Shown: piece after piece, positions 6,131 to 6,371 of the stretch
How the letters are laid out: every line of letters begins with the position of its first letter
Position numbering within the stretch: the first letter of the stretch is position 1
Assembly: GCA_017989885.1 (NCBI GenBank)
Contig: JAGNPA010000115.1
Coordinates: forward strand, 1-6,371
DNA: 6,371 bases
Source of the DNA: Aquabacterium sp.
Lineage (GTDB): Bacteria > Pseudomonadota > Gammaproteobacteria > Burkholderiales > Burkholderiaceae_C
Direction of reading: 5' to 3'
The notes under the pieces: generated by a model
What the model was told of the DNA's origin: nothing
The model's database searches: none
The model's input: only the letters and a program-made list of their open reading frames with translations
Translations under genes and position numbers: made by a program

Positions 6131-6371
6131 TCAGTGGATTGCGCCCTGCCGTTGGCGGCGGTGCTCACACTCCTCGAGGGTTCGCATCGCAATGAAGAGT
6201 TGCTGAACGCTGATGTGATCACGCATCTGAGCATCCGCAACGATTTCCGGATCGAACTTGCGCTGGAGCTTGTCGACCCAAGTACGGATGTCCACTACGA
6301 GTCGGCCACGCTGCAGGCGATACTCACGGATAGAGGCGTATCCAACTGGCGCGTCATCTGAGTGCTTGGCC
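6131..6371 (-). CDS. C-terminal fragment of an unrecognised protein (5' part beyond right edge)
   Basis: An open frame enters from the right edge and ends at the TGA at 6133-6131, giving 79 visible codons. It includes GYASIREYRLQRGRLVVDIR, then WVDKLQRKFDPEIVADAQ and QQLFIAMRTLEECE. The alternation of hydrophobic and charged residues and the natural amino-acid mix look like a real helical C-terminus, but I recognise no family and assign no function. It runs in the same direction as the jet operon and stops about 200 bp before the regulator start, so it is probably a separate upstream transcription unit. The exactly antiparallel plus-strand frame (6071-6361, no ATG, only a TTG) is the competing choice. 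By my hand count its third-position G+C is slightly higher (about 72% against 66%), so strand choice is not certain. The plus-strand product has no lysine and is leucine-rich, which is typical of an antisense shadow. Confidence 0.5.
   Translation of the reverse strand, partial: AKHSDDAPVGYASIREYRLQRGRLVVDIRTWVDKLQRKFDPEIVADAQMRDHISVQQLFIAMRTLEECEHRRQRQGAIH

Noticed and set aside
1..6371. CRISPR array, tRNA/rRNA genes, insertion sequence ends or attachment sites
   Set aside because: No regularly spaced repeats, RNA-gene signatures, transposase-like products or terminal inverted repeats were seen by eye. The sequence is almost fully used by the minus-strand genes.

Overview
The window reads as a chromosomal or genomic-island segment from a GC-rich bacterium (about 60% G+C by eye, strong Shine-Dalgarno sites, proteobacterial-looking codon use). 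I infer a gamma- or betaproteobacterium but cannot name a genus. Every gene I can support lies on the minus strand, so transcription runs from right to left. The many long plus-strand reading frames are antisense shadows of these genes.

Layout from right to left: (1) 6131-6371, the C-terminal 79 codons of an unrecognised gene that enters from beyond the right edge. (2) 5929-6130, a non-coding gap of about 200 bp. It holds an AT-rich block with a candidate promoter and, just upstream of it, two adjacent perfect inverted repeats that could be operators. (3) 5071-5928, a winged-helix plus WYL-domain transcription factor of the CapW/BrxR kind. (4) 3623-5089, JetA, a kleisin-like (MukF-like) subunit. 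(5) 2934-3626, JetB, a MukE/kite-like DUF4194 subunit. (6) 1-2947, JetC, a very large SMC/MukB-like ATPase that runs off the left edge with 982 codons visible.

The four genes form a tightly packed operon in which each start overlaps the previous stop: 19 nt between regulator and jetA, 4 nt (ATGA) between jetA and jetB, 14 nt between jetB and jetC. The three jet products are the loop-extruding core of a Wadjet (JetABCD / MksBEFG-like) condensin, a defence system that extrudes DNA and, through the JetD nuclease, cleaves small circular DNA such as plasmids. JetD is not in the window; the usual gene order predicts it just beyond position 1. The most distinctive point is that a defence-type WYL regulator is the first cistron of the Wadjet operon and is translationally coupled to jetA. 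This suggests an autoregulated, inducible plasmid-defence module.
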